Shown here: positions 15,098-23,786 of the stretch, one piece after another
How the letters are laid out: every line of letters starts with the position of its first letter
Position numbering within the stretch: position 1 is the stretch's first letter
NCBI GenBank assembly: GCA_026392155.1
Contig: JAPLCP010000057.1
Location: 1 to 51,408 of the forward strand
DNA: 51,408 nucleotides
Direction: 5' to 3'
Source: Armatimonadota bacterium
GTDB lineage: Bacteria; Armatimonadota; Armatimonadia; Armatimonadales; Armatimonadaceae
Notes under the pieces: generated by a model
What the model was told of the DNA's origin: nothing
The model's database searches: none
Seen by the model: only the letters and a program-made list of their open reading frames with translations
Translations under genes and position numbers: made by a program

Positions 15098-17605
15098 TTA
15101 CACCGCCTCGCCCCACACCCGGTTGATGGTCGCCTTGATCTTCTCCTCAAACCGCCGAATCAGCTCCTTGTTGCCGTCCACCAAGCGCTGCTCGGCTTCG
15201 ATCTCAGCCACAATCGCCTGCTGAGTCGCCAGGTCAGGAACAGGGATTTGATACTTCTTTAGCACCTGTGCGCTCAGGTTGCTCTGATTCCCTCCCCGAT
15301 CCTCACTGATTCGTCGGAGATCGTCATAGCGCGATTCCAATACCCGAAACAGATACTGACAATTGAGATTCTCACTCTTGATAAGAAACGCCGCACATGC
15401 CTGATTCATCGTCGCTTCAATTGCAAGAATCGCCACTCTGCCCCGCGTTTTCCCCTGACCATACATCGCCATTAAGACCGTGCCAGCAGGGATGAGACGT
15501 GCCGAGGAGTTATCCATACCTAGCTTCGTGATGAATTCTTCCGCCTCGACAATCGGCGCGTAATCTATCAGTTTGGTGGTGATCCAGGGAATGTCTCCCT
15601 CCCAGTATTCCTTGGTTTCCCTGTTGGGAGTGCCACCAGATTTAATGTCGCACATATCCCCAAGCTCCACCATAGGCCAGTCCGGGCTTACCGGAATCCG
15701 TGGCTTGTAGCTCTCCACCACCTGCCGCGCTCCGTCAATGATCTTCTGATAGCCCTCAATCTCCGCCACAATCTCGCGCTGTGTATCCAGAGGGGGAAGG
15801 GGGATTTCGTAGTCGCTGAAGAAACCTTGTGAAAAACTCTCCACAGTAACCCCAGACTTAATCCCTTTTGCGAGAATTTCCTGGCTACGTGTTTTCAGGA
15901 GATACAGTAAGTAGGTAGCATCCAGCTTTTTACTATCCACCGATAACGCAACAATATCCTGGTTGAAACAGACTTCCTTCCTTGTGATCGCTACGGGGAA
16001 AGAGTGCTTTAGAATCCCAGAGCGCACAACACACAAAATCGTGCCAGGAGGAACAAGTTTTGTAGAGCTTTCCTTAACCGCCAGTTTTGAAATGTGATCC
16101 TCGGCATCGAGAATTTCGGACTCCTTCATGTCCTTCGGTGATACCCACGGAATAGAACCGTGCCAATAGGATTCATTCGCCTTAGAGGGCGTTCCGCCAC
16201 TCATTCGGGTTGTCACTTGCCCCAACGGAACCAACGGCCACACGGAGTTTACTGCCACCACTTCGTGGTAGCGCTCACCACTCAGGTTATAGTCCCCGGT
16301 CTCGGCGATCTTGGACTTCTCCACCACACTCAAGTTTCCCCACCCACTCGCCTCGAAGGGTATCCCCTGCTCCAGCGCGGTGCGCCACGCGGCGAGGTGG
16401 GGCTTGGCGGTCTCTAGGTCGTTTTGTGCGATCTCCCGACGCTGGGCGCCCAGGGAGAAGCCGTCGCTCTCGATCTTGACAAACAGCACCGACTCCGTGC
16501 GCTTGGCGAGGCGCTTGTCCAGCACGAGGATGGAGGTCTTGACACCGCTGTAGGGCTGGAACACCCCGGCGGGCAGGGAGATAACGGCGATCAGAAAGTC
16601 GTCCACCAGGAGCTTGCGGAGCTGCTTGTAGGCCGTGCCACTCTGGAAGATAATCCCCTCCGGCACCACAATCCCCGCCCGACCGCCCGGCGTGAGATGC
16701 TCGGCCATGTAGTCCACAAACAGCACCTCGCTCCGGGTCGCCTGCACCGAGAAGCGCTTGTGCGGCTTGATGCCCCCCTTGGGCGACATAAACGGCGGGT
16801 TTGCCAGGATCACATCGGCGTGCTCGTTCCACTTCTCGTCTTGAGTGAGCGTGTCGTACTCCTCGATCTGCGGCTGAAGAAAGCCATGCAGGTAGAGATT
16901 CACCAGCGAGAGGCGCACCATGTCCGGGGAGATGTCATACCCGATAAAGTTCTTCGCCAGCCGCGTGCGCTCATCGGCGGTGAGCAGGTCGCCGGGACGG
17001 GTGCGCGAGTTCTGCTTGACAATGTGCTTGTAGCTGGAGATCAGAAACCCCGCCGTGCCACAGGCGGGATCGAGGACGCGCTCATCCTTCTTGGGATCGA
17101 CCACCTCCACCAGGAAATCAATGATGTGGCGCGGCGTGCGAAACTGCCCCGCATCCCCCTGGCTCCCCAGCACCGAGAGCAGGTACTCAAACGCATCCCC
17201 CAGCTTCTCCGAGTGGTCGTAGGAGAACGTGTTGATCTCCTTGAGAAATGCCCGCAGGGTCTCCGGGTCGCGGTAGGGCAGATACGCGTTCTTGAAGATC
17301 GTCCGAAACAGCTCAGGCACACCAGGGTTCTCGTTCATCCGCGCGATAGCCTCGGAGTAGAGCGCCAGCATCTCAAAGCCGCCTTGGCTCGGGGCCATCA
17401 GCTTAGGCCACGCGTAGCGCTCAAACTCTCCGGCAAAAAACGTCCGCTTCCCCCCCAGCTCCTCCGATGCCGCGTCCATGTCGTCCATGAACTTGTAGAT
17501 CAGGGCAATCGTAATCTGCTCCACCTGGCTCTTGGGGTCAGGCACTTTCCCCACCAACATATCCCGGCAAGAGTCAATCCGTCGTTTCGTATCCGCATCA
17601 AGCAT
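15098..17605 (-). CDS. hsdM: type I restriction-modification enzyme, fused M and S subunits
   Basis: An 835-residue fusion. Residues 1 to about 440 are an HsdM N6-adenine methyltransferase: helical N-terminal domain, GQFRTPRHIIDFLV, SAM-binding DPACGTAGFL and catalytic NPPF. Residues about 450-835 are a specificity subunit with two target recognition domains. The first begins WPLVPLGQVTTRMSGGTPSK and ends IPLPPLDTQREIVAEIE. The second begins WPMVELGDMCDIKSGGTPNR and ends IPVPDLATQQAIVAEIE. Each is followed by a coiled-coil spacer. The two halves bind a bipartite DNA site that cannot be predicted here. In most systems M and S are separate genes. HsdR lies upstream on the same strand, 269 bp away across a repeat-filled gap. 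Confidence 0.95.
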   Translation of the reverse strand: MLDADTKRRIDSCRDMLVGKVPDPKSQVEQITIALIYKFMDDMDAASEELGGKRTFFAGEFERYAWPKLMAPSQGGFEMLALYSEAIARMNENPGVPELFRTIFKNAYLPYRDPETLRAFLKEINTFSYDHSEKLGDAFEYLLSVLGSQGDAGQFRTPRHIIDFLVEVVDPKKDERVLDPACGTAGFLISSYKHIVKQNSRTRPGDLLTADERTRLAKNFIGYDISPDMVRLSLVNLYLHGFLQPQIEEYDTLTQDEKWNEHADVILANPPFMSPKGGIKPHKRFSVQATRSEVLFVDYMAEHLTPGGRAGIVVPEGIIFQSGTAYKQLRKLLVDDFLIAVISLPAGVFQPYSGVKTSILVLDKRLAKRTESVLFVKIESDGFSLGAQRREIAQNDLETAKPHLAAWRTALEQGIPFEASGWGNLSVVEKSKIAETGDYNLSGERYHEVVAVNSVWPLVPLGQVTTRMSGGTPSKANESYWHGSIPWVSPKDMKESEILDAEDHISKLAVKESSTKLVPPGTILCVVRSGILKHSFPVAITRKEVCFNQDIVALSVDSKKLDATYLLYLLKTRSQEILAKGIKSGVTVESFSQGFFSDYEIPLPPLDTQREIVAEIEGYQKIIDGARQVVESYKPRIPVSPDWPMVELGDMCDIKSGGTPNRETKEYWEGDIPWITTKLIDYAPIVEAEEFITKLGMDNSSARLIPAGTVLMAMYGQGKTRGRVAILAIEATMNQACAAFLIKSENLNCQYLFRVLESRYDDLRRISEDRGGNQSNLSAQVLKKYQIPVPDLATQQAIVAEIEAEQRLVDGNKELIRRFEEKIKATINRVWGEAV

Positions 17606-17633
17606 GCGGGAATTCTACCCGGTGTAGCCATCT

Positions 17634-17715
17634 CCCCGCCGCCCCTTCGGGCCATCTCCCCGCCGCTGAGACGGCGACCCTCTTCCCCTTTTGCTCCTTC
17701 GTCGCGGGAAGAGGG
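17634..17715. repeat. compound repeat 5' of the M-S gene (copy 2)
   Basis: Two GCCATCTCCCCGCCG units are followed by the hairpin CCCTCTTCCC (17678-17687) / GGGAAGAGGG (17706-17715), whose 18-nt loop matches the copy at 15048-15087 almost exactly. Together the two copies form direct repeats of about 65 bp around the methyltransferase gene. Confidence 0.7.
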
Positions 17716-17782
17716 ATGCATCTCCCTGCTCCGTTCGTCCCTTACTGCGCTGCCCCTCTTCCCGGTGAGGAACGAACCATGA

Positions 17783-17869
17783 GGGGGAGATGGCCGCGAA
17801 GCGGGGGGAGATGGCCGCGAAGCGGGGGGAGATGGCCGCGAAGCGGGGGGAGATGGCCGCAAAGCGGGG
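17783..17869. repeat. four-copy 21-bp tandem repeat between hsdR and the M-S gene
   Basis: The unit GATGGCCGCGAAGCGGGGGGA starts at 17789, 17810, 17831 and 17852, an exact 21-bp period; the last copy has one change (CAAAGC for CGAAGC). Each unit contains a short CCGC/GCGG inverted element. The period is a multiple of three, but no gene uses the frame. It lies 6 bp beyond the hsdR stop. Confidence 0.8.
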
Positions 17870-17874
17870 CAAGC

Positions 17875-20430
17875 TCACAGAAAGGCATTAAGCGAGACAT
17901 AGTCCTTGATGTACTCAGGAATCCGTGTCCGCCAAGGCTCCGGTACGGCGCGGTAGTCAGCGATCCCAAAATTGGGGTTGGTATTGAGCTCCGTGAGGCG
18001 CTTGCTCTCCAGAATCCCGCGCAGGTGGCTATCGGTTAGGTACGCCGTGAAGAAGTAGCGCAGCGCATCGAGGTTCTCCACGTCTTCCACCTTGCACGCC
18101 AGCACGAACTTCTCAAACTCCTCGGCCAGTAGCTCCTCTTTCGACTTGAAGCGCGCGATCCGCCCAAAGACCTTCTCCAGAATCTCCCGCAGCCCCAGCC
18201 GCCGATCTACCCCGACCGCCGTACGGAGCTTCTCCAGGGTAAAGTGCTCAGTCGGTTTCTCCAGCACCTTCTCCGACACATAGGCCACCGCCTGCTCCCA
18301 GCGCTCCGCCGCGACATGCTCTGCCAGTGTCGTGTCTGCCTTGACCATCTCCTCAAACTTCTGAAAGAGCATCCGATCGATCTTCATCCCCAGCAGCCCC
18401 ACCTGCTCCTCCCGGATCAGCTTCAGCGGGTCGGGAGCATGGTTCTCATAGAGCCCAACGGAGGGCAGCGGTGGCCCCGGTGGTGCGCCGGTTCCTACTT
18501 TCCCTGTGGGCAGGCGTGGCAGCTCGATAATCTCATCGTAGTTGAACTTCTCCTCGAAGTACTCACAGTTCCCAAAGAAATCAAAGAGCTTAAAAGCGAC
18601 TTTCTCCGCGTCGGCGCTGACGATCTGCGCCTTCAGCGCCTCATCAAAGAGGTTCTCCGTGAAGGTGTGCTTGCGTGTCCCACGCCCCTTGATCTGCACA
18701 AACTCCGACGGCGAGAAGATGGGCCGCATCATCGCTAGGTTGAGAATATCCGGACAGTCGTAGCCGGTCGTCATCATCCCCACCGTCACACAGACCCGCG
18801 CCTTGCTAGTCTTGTAGCTCTCGATAAAGTTCCCCGAGCCCAGCAGGTTATTGTTGGCAAAGTTGATCGTATACTGCTGTGCGCCGGGAATCAGCGATGT
18901 CACCTGCACCGCAAAGTCCGACTGGTACTTACCCGGAAAGAGCACCTCGGCCAGCTCGTTGAGCATCTGGGTGAGCTTTGTCGCGTGTGCCTGGCTTACG
19001 GCAAAGACCAGCGACTTGCCAAGCTCCCCGCTGATAGGATCACCGAGTGCGTGGCGCAGAAATGTCTCACAGAACATCCGGTTGGTCGGCTCCGAGAAAA
19101 ACTTCTTCTCAAAGTCCCGATGAAAGAACGTCTCTTCCGCGTCTCCCTCCTCCGACTCTTCGCCACGCGCCACCACGACCGCGTAGCCCTCTTCCGAGAG
19201 CAGCTTCGTCGTAATATCCGTCCGAGCATCCACCACTTTGGGATTGATAAGAAACCCATCGGTCACCCCATCCAGCAGCGAGTACCGAAACGTCGGCTCC
19301 CCCGACTCGCACCCAAAGGTCGTGTAGGTGTCTAGAAGCTGGCGGCGCTCCAGCTCGCGTGGGTCACGGCTTGTGGGCGCACTTGAGTCAAAGCTCTTCA
19401 GATAGTCCCGTGGCGTGGCTGTCAGCCCCAGCTTATAGCCCACAAAGTACTCAAAGACCGCCCGCGCATCCCCACTGATTGACCGATGCGCCTCATCGGA
19501 GATCACCAGATCAAAGTCCGTCGGCGAAAAGTGCGTCCGGTACTTATTATTTGTCAAAAGCGACTGCACCGTCGTGACTACAATTTCTGCCCTGCGCCAG
19601 TCATCGCGGCGCTCTTTATAGATCACGGTGGAGTAGTCGTTTTTCAGCAGACGCACAAACGCTTTCTGTGCTTGGTCTTCCAGCTCCAGCCGATCCACCA
19701 GAAACAGCACCCGACGCGCATTGCTTGTCCGCAGAAACAGCTTCAGCACCGCCGCCGATGTCAGCGTCTTTCCTGTCCCCGTCGCCATCTCAAACAGAAA
19801 CCGTGACTTTCCCTCACGAACCGCCGCCTGAAGTGCCTTCACTGCCCGAAGCTGATACTCCCTCAGAAAGCGCAGATGGTTCTTCTCCACAAACACACTA
19901 CGCTCGGCCTCGTTTTTCCAACCTGCCAAGTCTTGATAGCCGGGAAGCTGTGTCCGCACAATATAGTCACGCTCGACAGGCTCACCCGCGAGCTTCTCCC
20001 CATCAGGCTGAAATTCCACATAGCTCGTCAGCGACTCAGGAGTTGGAAAGCTCGAAATCTGCTGAGGGTTCCCCTGTTTAAGATCCCAAAAATAATGCAG
20101 GTTCCCATTAGAAAGAATCACAAAGCGGCAGTTCAGAGATTTAGCATATGTCCTGGCTTGCTCCTTTGCAGTCAGCGGTTGAGTATGCTCCGCTTTCGCC
20201 TCCAAGACCACCTGTGGGAAGCCCTGCATATCAAGCAGCAGAAAATCCACAAAACCTTTGGAGATCTTTTCAAAGTTCTCCCCAAGTTCATCAACTGCAT
20301 CATGAGTCAAGGTCACATTGGGTTCTAGTGCAACGTTTGCCTTCCCACTTGCATCGTCGAAGAAGCGCCATCCAGCCACTTCGAGTAGCTTGTTAATCTT
20401 GACTCGTGCTTGTGCCTCTTTTGCCGCCAT
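17875..20430 (-). CDS. hsdR: type I restriction endonuclease subunit HsdR
   Basis: An 851-residue ATP-dependent translocase-nuclease. The N-terminal PD-(D/E)XK nuclease shows FVDFLLLDMQG and VVLEAKAEH (Asp, Glu-x-Lys). The superfamily 2 helicase core has Walker A FEMATGTGKTLTSAA, the DEAH box ISDEAHRS, LGLTATP, and motif VI around IKGRGTRKH. A C-terminal domain of about 200 residues, of the EcoEI R type, binds the methyltransferase core. The ATG at 20430 has GAGGAG about 13 nt upstream and a TATACT box (complement of 20468-20473), so it probably has its own promoter. It completes the restriction system with the fused M-S gene. Confidence 0.96.
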   Translation of the reverse strand: MAAKEAQARVKINKLLEVAGWRFFDDASGKANVALEPNVTLTHDAVDELGENFEKISKGFVDFLLLDMQGFPQVVLEAKAEHTQPLTAKEQARTYAKSLNCRFVILSNGNLHYFWDLKQGNPQQISSFPTPESLTSYVEFQPDGEKLAGEPVERDYIVRTQLPGYQDLAGWKNEAERSVFVEKNHLRFLREYQLRAVKALQAAVREGKSRFLFEMATGTGKTLTSAAVLKLFLRTSNARRVLFLVDRLELEDQAQKAFVRLLKNDYSTVIYKERRDDWRRAEIVVTTVQSLLTNNKYRTHFSPTDFDLVISDEAHRSISGDARAVFEYFVGYKLGLTATPRDYLKSFDSSAPTSRDPRELERRQLLDTYTTFGCESGEPTFRYSLLDGVTDGFLINPKVVDARTDITTKLLSEEGYAVVVARGEESEEGDAEETFFHRDFEKKFFSEPTNRMFCETFLRHALGDPISGELGKSLVFAVSQAHATKLTQMLNELAEVLFPGKYQSDFAVQVTSLIPGAQQYTINFANNNLLGSGNFIESYKTSKARVCVTVGMMTTGYDCPDILNLAMMRPIFSPSEFVQIKGRGTRKHTFTENLFDEALKAQIVSADAEKVAFKLFDFFGNCEYFEEKFNYDEIIELPRLPTGKVGTGAPPGPPLPSVGLYENHAPDPLKLIREEQVGLLGMKIDRMLFQKFEEMVKADTTLAEHVAAERWEQAVAYVSEKVLEKPTEHFTLEKLRTAVGVDRRLGLREILEKVFGRIARFKSKEELLAEEFEKFVLACKVEDVENLDALRYFFTAYLTDSHLRGILESKRLTELNTNPNFGIADYRAVPEPWRTRIPEYIKDYVSLNAFL

Positions 20431-20495
20431 AACTACAGGAACTCCTCAATGGTGCTATGCTGTCTAAAGTATATCAGCCCCTCTCCCCCCTCCTC

Positions 20496-20523
20496 CCCCT
20501 CCTCCCAGGATTGGGAGGAGGGG
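20496..20523. repeat. dispersed palindrome, copy 2 (inverted)
   Basis: Arms CCCCTCCTCCCA (20496-20507) and TGGGAGGAGGGG (20512-20523) surround the loop GGAT, the reverse complement of the ATCC loop at 13258. It is followed by CCGGGGGAGGAGGG, matching the flank of copy 1 in inverted orientation. It sits in the divergent gap between hsdR and hisD. Confidence 0.75.
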
Positions 20524-20531
20524 CCGGGGGA

Positions 20532-20582
20532 GGAGGGTAAACCAGAGGAGGGTAAACCAGAGGAGGGTAAACCAGAGGAGGG
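20532..20582. repeat. 15-bp tandem repeat (three full copies) at the expected hisD start
   Basis: The unit GGAGGGTAAACCAGA occurs at 20532, 20547 and 20562, followed by a partial GGAGGG. Each copy contains an AGAGGAGGG-type Shine-Dalgarno-like core. In the hisD frame it reads as repeated VNQRR with no ATG, GTG or TTG. Confidence 0.8.
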
Positions 20583-20590
20583 CCGCCACC

Positions 20591-21838
20591 CTAGAGTCCG
20601 CCCGTGCCCTCTTTGATACCCGTTTTTCCGACATCCAAGACTCTGCGGAACAGACTGTCCGTGAGATTCTCGCCGCCGTCAAAACCGACGGCGACACTGC
20701 CGCTCTGGCCTACACGCGGCGCTTTGATTTTGCCGAGGCAAGCGTGCTCCGTGTCCCTGATGACGCGATTGCGGCGGCGACAGTGCGCATTCAAGCCACT
20801 CCACTCTGGGCCGCGATGGAGAAGTCAGCGGCGCGGATCGCGGACTTTCACCGGCGGCAGCTCAAAGAATCCTGGGTGACTCTTGGGAGTGCGGGGGAGC
20901 TGCTCGGCCAAAAAATCTCTCCGCTGCGCCGAGTAGGCATCTACATTCCCGGCGGCGCGGCGGCCTACCCCAGCACCGTGCTCATGGTCGGGGTTCCGGC
21001 ACGCGTCGCGGGGGTCAAAGAGATTGCGCTCACCACGCCGCCATCCAAAGAGACCGGCCTGCCTCCCGATGGCACCCTCGCAGCGGCGGCACTGGCAGGG
21101 ATCACGGAGATTTATGCGATTGGCGGGGCGCAGGCAATCGGGGCGCTGGCCTACGGAACCAAGAGCATCCCAAGAGTGGATAAGATCGTCGGACCGGGCA
21201 ATGTCTACGTCAATCTGGCAAAGCGCCAGGTCTTTGGCACGGTCGGAATAGACATGCTCGCCGGTCCCAGCGAGGTCGCGGTGCTCGTGGATCACACCAC
21301 CGACCCGGAGACAGCCGCCCGTGAGCTGATCTGCCAGACCGAGCACGACCCGCTCAACTCCGCGCTCCTGGCCAGTAGCAGTGAGCCGATTGCGGAGGCC
21401 ATTCTCGAAGCCATTGAGCGCCAGCTGAGGGACTTACCCCGCGCCGATATTGTGCGTAAGGCGCTGGCTGAGCGCTCTTTTCTGGCCCTCACCGAAGACC
21501 TAGACCAAGCGATTGCGGTAATCAATGCCTACGCGCCAGAGCACTTGCATGTCCTCTGCACCGAGCCTTGGACCGTGCTGCCGCGTATCGAGAATGCGGG
21601 GGCTATTTTGCTCGGGCCACATAGCAACGCCGCACTGGGAGACTACGTTGCGGGGCCGAGCCACACGCTACCCACCGCAGGCTGTGCCCGATTTGCCTCG
21701 CCACTCAATGTGGATGATTTCTTGAAAAAATCCAGCATCCTCCACTTTGACCAAGAGACCGCGAAATCCCTCGCCGAAGTCGCCCAGATATTTGGCCGCT
21801 ACGAAGGGCTAGAGGGCCATGCACGCGCCGCAGTATAG
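20591..21838 (+). CDS. hisD: histidinol dehydrogenase HisD, start codon unresolved
   Basis: HisD catalyses the last two NAD-dependent oxidations from histidinol to histidine, using zinc. Recognisable blocks run from SAEQTVREILAAVKTDGDTAALAYTRRFD near the start, through VGIYIPGGAAAYPSTVLM, IGGAQAIGALAYGT, KIVGPGNVYVNLAK and DMLAGPSEVAVL, to QTEHDPLNSALL, AYAPEHLHV and GDYVAGPSHTLPT. The homologous frame clearly extends upstream of the first in-frame GTG (20744), which would cost about 50 conserved residues. No ATG, GTG or TTG exists in frame between the stop at 20465 and 20744. The feature start is therefore an estimate at the edge of the 15-bp repeat array. Non-canonical initiation, a lost start or a sequence error are all possible. 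No other his genes are nearby. Confidence 0.85.
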   Translation, partial: LESARALFDTRFSDIQDSAEQTVREILAAVKTDGDTAALAYTRRFDFAEASVLRVPDDAIAAATVRIQATPLWAAMEKSAARIADFHRRQLKESWVTLGSAGELLGQKISPLRRVGIYIPGGAAAYPSTVLMVGVPARVAGVKEIALTTPPSKETGLPPDGTLAAAALAGITEIYAIGGAQAIGALAYGTKSIPRVDKIVGPGNVYVNLAKRQVFGTVGIDMLAGPSEVAVLVDHTTDPETAARELICQTEHDPLNSALLASSSEPIAEAILEAIERQLRDLPRADIVRKALAERSFLALTEDLDQAIAVINAYAPEHLHVLCTEPWTVLPRIENAGAILLGPHSNAALGDYVAGPSHTLPTAGCARFASPLNVDDFLKKSSILHFDQETAKSLAEVAQIFGRYEGLEGHARAAV

Positions 21839-21892
21839 TGTTTTTTCATTGGTGAACAGTACGTAAACTTGATAGACTGTTAGCTGCAAATC

Positions 21893-23065
21893 ATGAACAC
21901 TAAGCGCCTTACCCTTCTCCTGGCTGCCGGAAGCACCGCAGCTATCGGAGGAGCTGCCTTCTCCCTCCGTACTGTGGACAAGAGCACGTCGTCCCTCTTC
22001 GCCACGGCGAACACCGGAGTCGCATACGCACAGGCTCCTGCCACCGCTAGCCCTGAGGCGATCAAGCTCAAGGCCAATGAGATCGGGCGTATTCCGATCA
22101 TCATGTACCACTCCGTGGATGAGAAGGGCGGAAAGTACGATAAGCGCGGCCTGAATATTCCGGGAACGGCCTTCCGCAAGCACTTGGACATGATGGTTAA
22201 GGCGGGCTGGTATCCCATGAATGCCCGCGATATCTATATCCCCGAGAAGCTCCAAGCGGTTCCTGCGGGCATGACCCCGGTTGTACTGACCTTTGACGAT
22301 GCCCGTGGCTCGCAGTTTTGGATGAAGCCCGATGGCTCCATTGCGCCGAACTGCATCCTGGGGATTTTAGAGAGCTACCACAAGAAGTACGGAGAGAAGT
22401 GGCCCCGTGCAGGCACCTTCTTTGCACTCCCCAAGTCCTCCTACAACCCGACGCCGTTCTGGCAAGCGGGACTTGAAGCGAAAAAGTGCCAGTGGCTCGT
22501 TGCCAACGGCTACGAGCTCTCCAACCACAGCTTTGCCCATAAGAACATGGCACCGATGAACGCTGCCCAAGTGCGCGAGGCCGTCTGGGGCTGTGTGCGC
22601 GATATTCGCAAGCTCGCCCCCAATGCCACGATGGACACATTCTGTGTCCCCTACGGCTCCTACCCCAAAGACAAGAGCACCTGGGGAGTTATCCTCAACG
22701 ACCCACAAGGCCAGTACAAGAACTTAGTCGCCTTCAAGGCCTGGGGGGATGAGTCCTTTGCCCCGGGCGACAAGCGCTTCAACCCCAAAGAAGTAGATCG
22801 CATCGGTGTTGACCCAGGCTACTTTGAGCATGTCTTCGCGCGCCTCGAAAAAGCGGGGAAACTCTATGTCAGCGATGGCAACCCTAGCACGATGACCGTC
22901 CCCAAGAGCTGGCAGGACTTCGTCTCGCCCAACCGCCCCGGCAAGCTCCCCGTGGTCTTCTACGGCCAAGCCGCGACACCGAAAGCAAAGGCGAAAACAA
23001 AGCCCGCCACCGCAGCAAAGAAAAAAACCGCAGCAACTGTAGCGAAAACGATGAAACACCCATAA
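21893..23065 (+). CDS. secreted polysaccharide deacetylase family protein
   Basis: A 390-residue precursor with an N-terminal signal-like hydrophobic segment (RLTLLLAAGSTAAIGGAAF). The NodB-type domain shows IPIIMYHSVD, the catalytic motif VVLTFDDA, the zinc-binding ELSNHSFAHKNM (HxxxH) and FCVPYGSYP. Such enzymes remove N- or O-acetyl groups from chitin-like polysaccharides or peptidoglycan outside the membrane. The last 35 residues are a low-complexity Ala/Lys/Thr tail that could bind anionic surfaces. The gene ends 10 bp before the DprE2-like gene, so they may be co-transcribed, though a CATAAT box overlaps its end. Confidence 0.9.
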   Translation: MNTKRLTLLLAAGSTAAIGGAAFSLRTVDKSTSSLFATANTGVAYAQAPATASPEAIKLKANEIGRIPIIMYHSVDEKGGKYDKRGLNIPGTAFRKHLDMMVKAGWYPMNARDIYIPEKLQAVPAGMTPVVLTFDDARGSQFWMKPDGSIAPNCILGILESYHKKYGEKWPRAGTFFALPKSSYNPTPFWQAGLEAKKCQWLVANGYELSNHSFAHKNMAPMNAAQVREAVWGCVRDIRKLAPNATMDTFCVPYGSYPKDKSTWGVILNDPQGQYKNLVAFKAWGDESFAPGDKRFNPKEVDRIGVDPGYFEHVFARLEKAGKLYVSDGNPSTMTVPKSWQDFVSPNRPGKLPVVFYGQAATPKAKAKTKPATAAKKKTAATVAKTMKHP

Positions 23066-23075
23066 TCTAGGGTGT

Positions 23076-23786
23076 ATGTCACAGCAATTTTACCGGGCCA
23101 TTGTCGTGGGAGGTTCTTCGGGGATCGGGCGTGAGCTGGTCTTGCAGCTTGCGGCAAGCGGCTGCCAGGTCGCCTCCGTCGCTCGGCGCACAGAACCAAG
23201 CGGCGAGAATATCCGAAACTATGCCCACGATGTCACGGACTTCGCGGCAGCTCCCGCTCTCTTTCAGCAGATTTGTTTAGAGCTTGGCGGGCTTGACCTA
23301 ATCGTCTACGCCTCGGGCGTGATGCCCTCTGTCGGCCCCGATGAGTTCTGCTTTGAGAAAGACAAGCAGATGGTAGATGTCAATATTTTAGGTGCCGTGG
23401 CGTGGCTCAACGAGGCAGCACAGCGCTTCGGGCAGGCAGGCAGTGGCACGATTGTGGGAATCGGCTCCGTGGCGGGCGATCGTGGCCGTGCCCCTAAGCC
23501 GGTCTATGGCGCGAGCAAGGCATTTTTCGAGAGCTACCTAGAGTCGCTTCGAAACCGCGTGGGCACGAAAGGTGTCCGCGTTGTCACCATCAAGCCCGGC
23601 CCGACGGACACGCCAATGGCCGCAGAGCATGTTGGCAAGAAGCTCCCCGCCGCCGAGGCAGCGCGGCAGATTTTAGCAGCGGCGCGGACAGGCAAGCGCG
23701 TGGTCTATGTCCCCGGGATTCTCAAGTATGTCTTTGCGATTATCCGTGCCCTCCCTTCGCCGATCATGCAGAGGCTAAAGTTTTGA
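23076..23786 (+). CDS. DprE2-like short-chain dehydrogenase/reductase
   Basis: A 236-residue SDR. The nucleotide-binding motif is VVGGSSGIG, the active-site Ser lies in IGSVAGDRGR, and YGASK gives the catalytic Tyr and Lys. The C-terminal segment, GKRVVYVPGILKYV followed by RALPSPIMQRL, resembles mycobacterial DprE2, which reduces the keto-arabinose intermediate made by DprE1. The next gene is DprE1-like and overlaps by 4 bp, so the two probably form the two-step 2'-epimerase that turns polyprenyl-phosphoryl ribose into the arabinose form. Assignment as the true pathway enzyme is inferred. Confidence 0.8.
   Translation: MSQQFYRAIVVGGSSGIGRELVLQLAASGCQVASVARRTEPSGENIRNYAHDVTDFAAAPALFQQICLELGGLDLIVYASGVMPSVGPDEFCFEKDKQMVDVNILGAVAWLNEAAQRFGQAGSGTIVGIGSVAGDRGRAPKPVYGASKAFFESYLESLRNRVGTKGVRVVTIKPGPTDTPMAAEHVGKKLPAAEAARQILAAARTGKRVVYVPGILKYVFAIIRALPSPIMQRLKF

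Noticed and set aside
16424-17782. Long open frame (452 codons) opposite the M-S gene
   Set aside because: It is a shadow of the methyltransferase frame in GC-rich DNA; the opposite strand encodes the complete conserved HsdM motifs.
17783-17869. Tandem repeats as a CRISPR array
   Set aside because: The units are contiguous 21-bp copies with no unique spacers, and no cas genes are present.
20591-20593. CTA as the hisD start codon
   Set aside because: It is spaced correctly after GGAGGG, but CTA is not an accepted start codon; it is used only as an approximate feature boundary.
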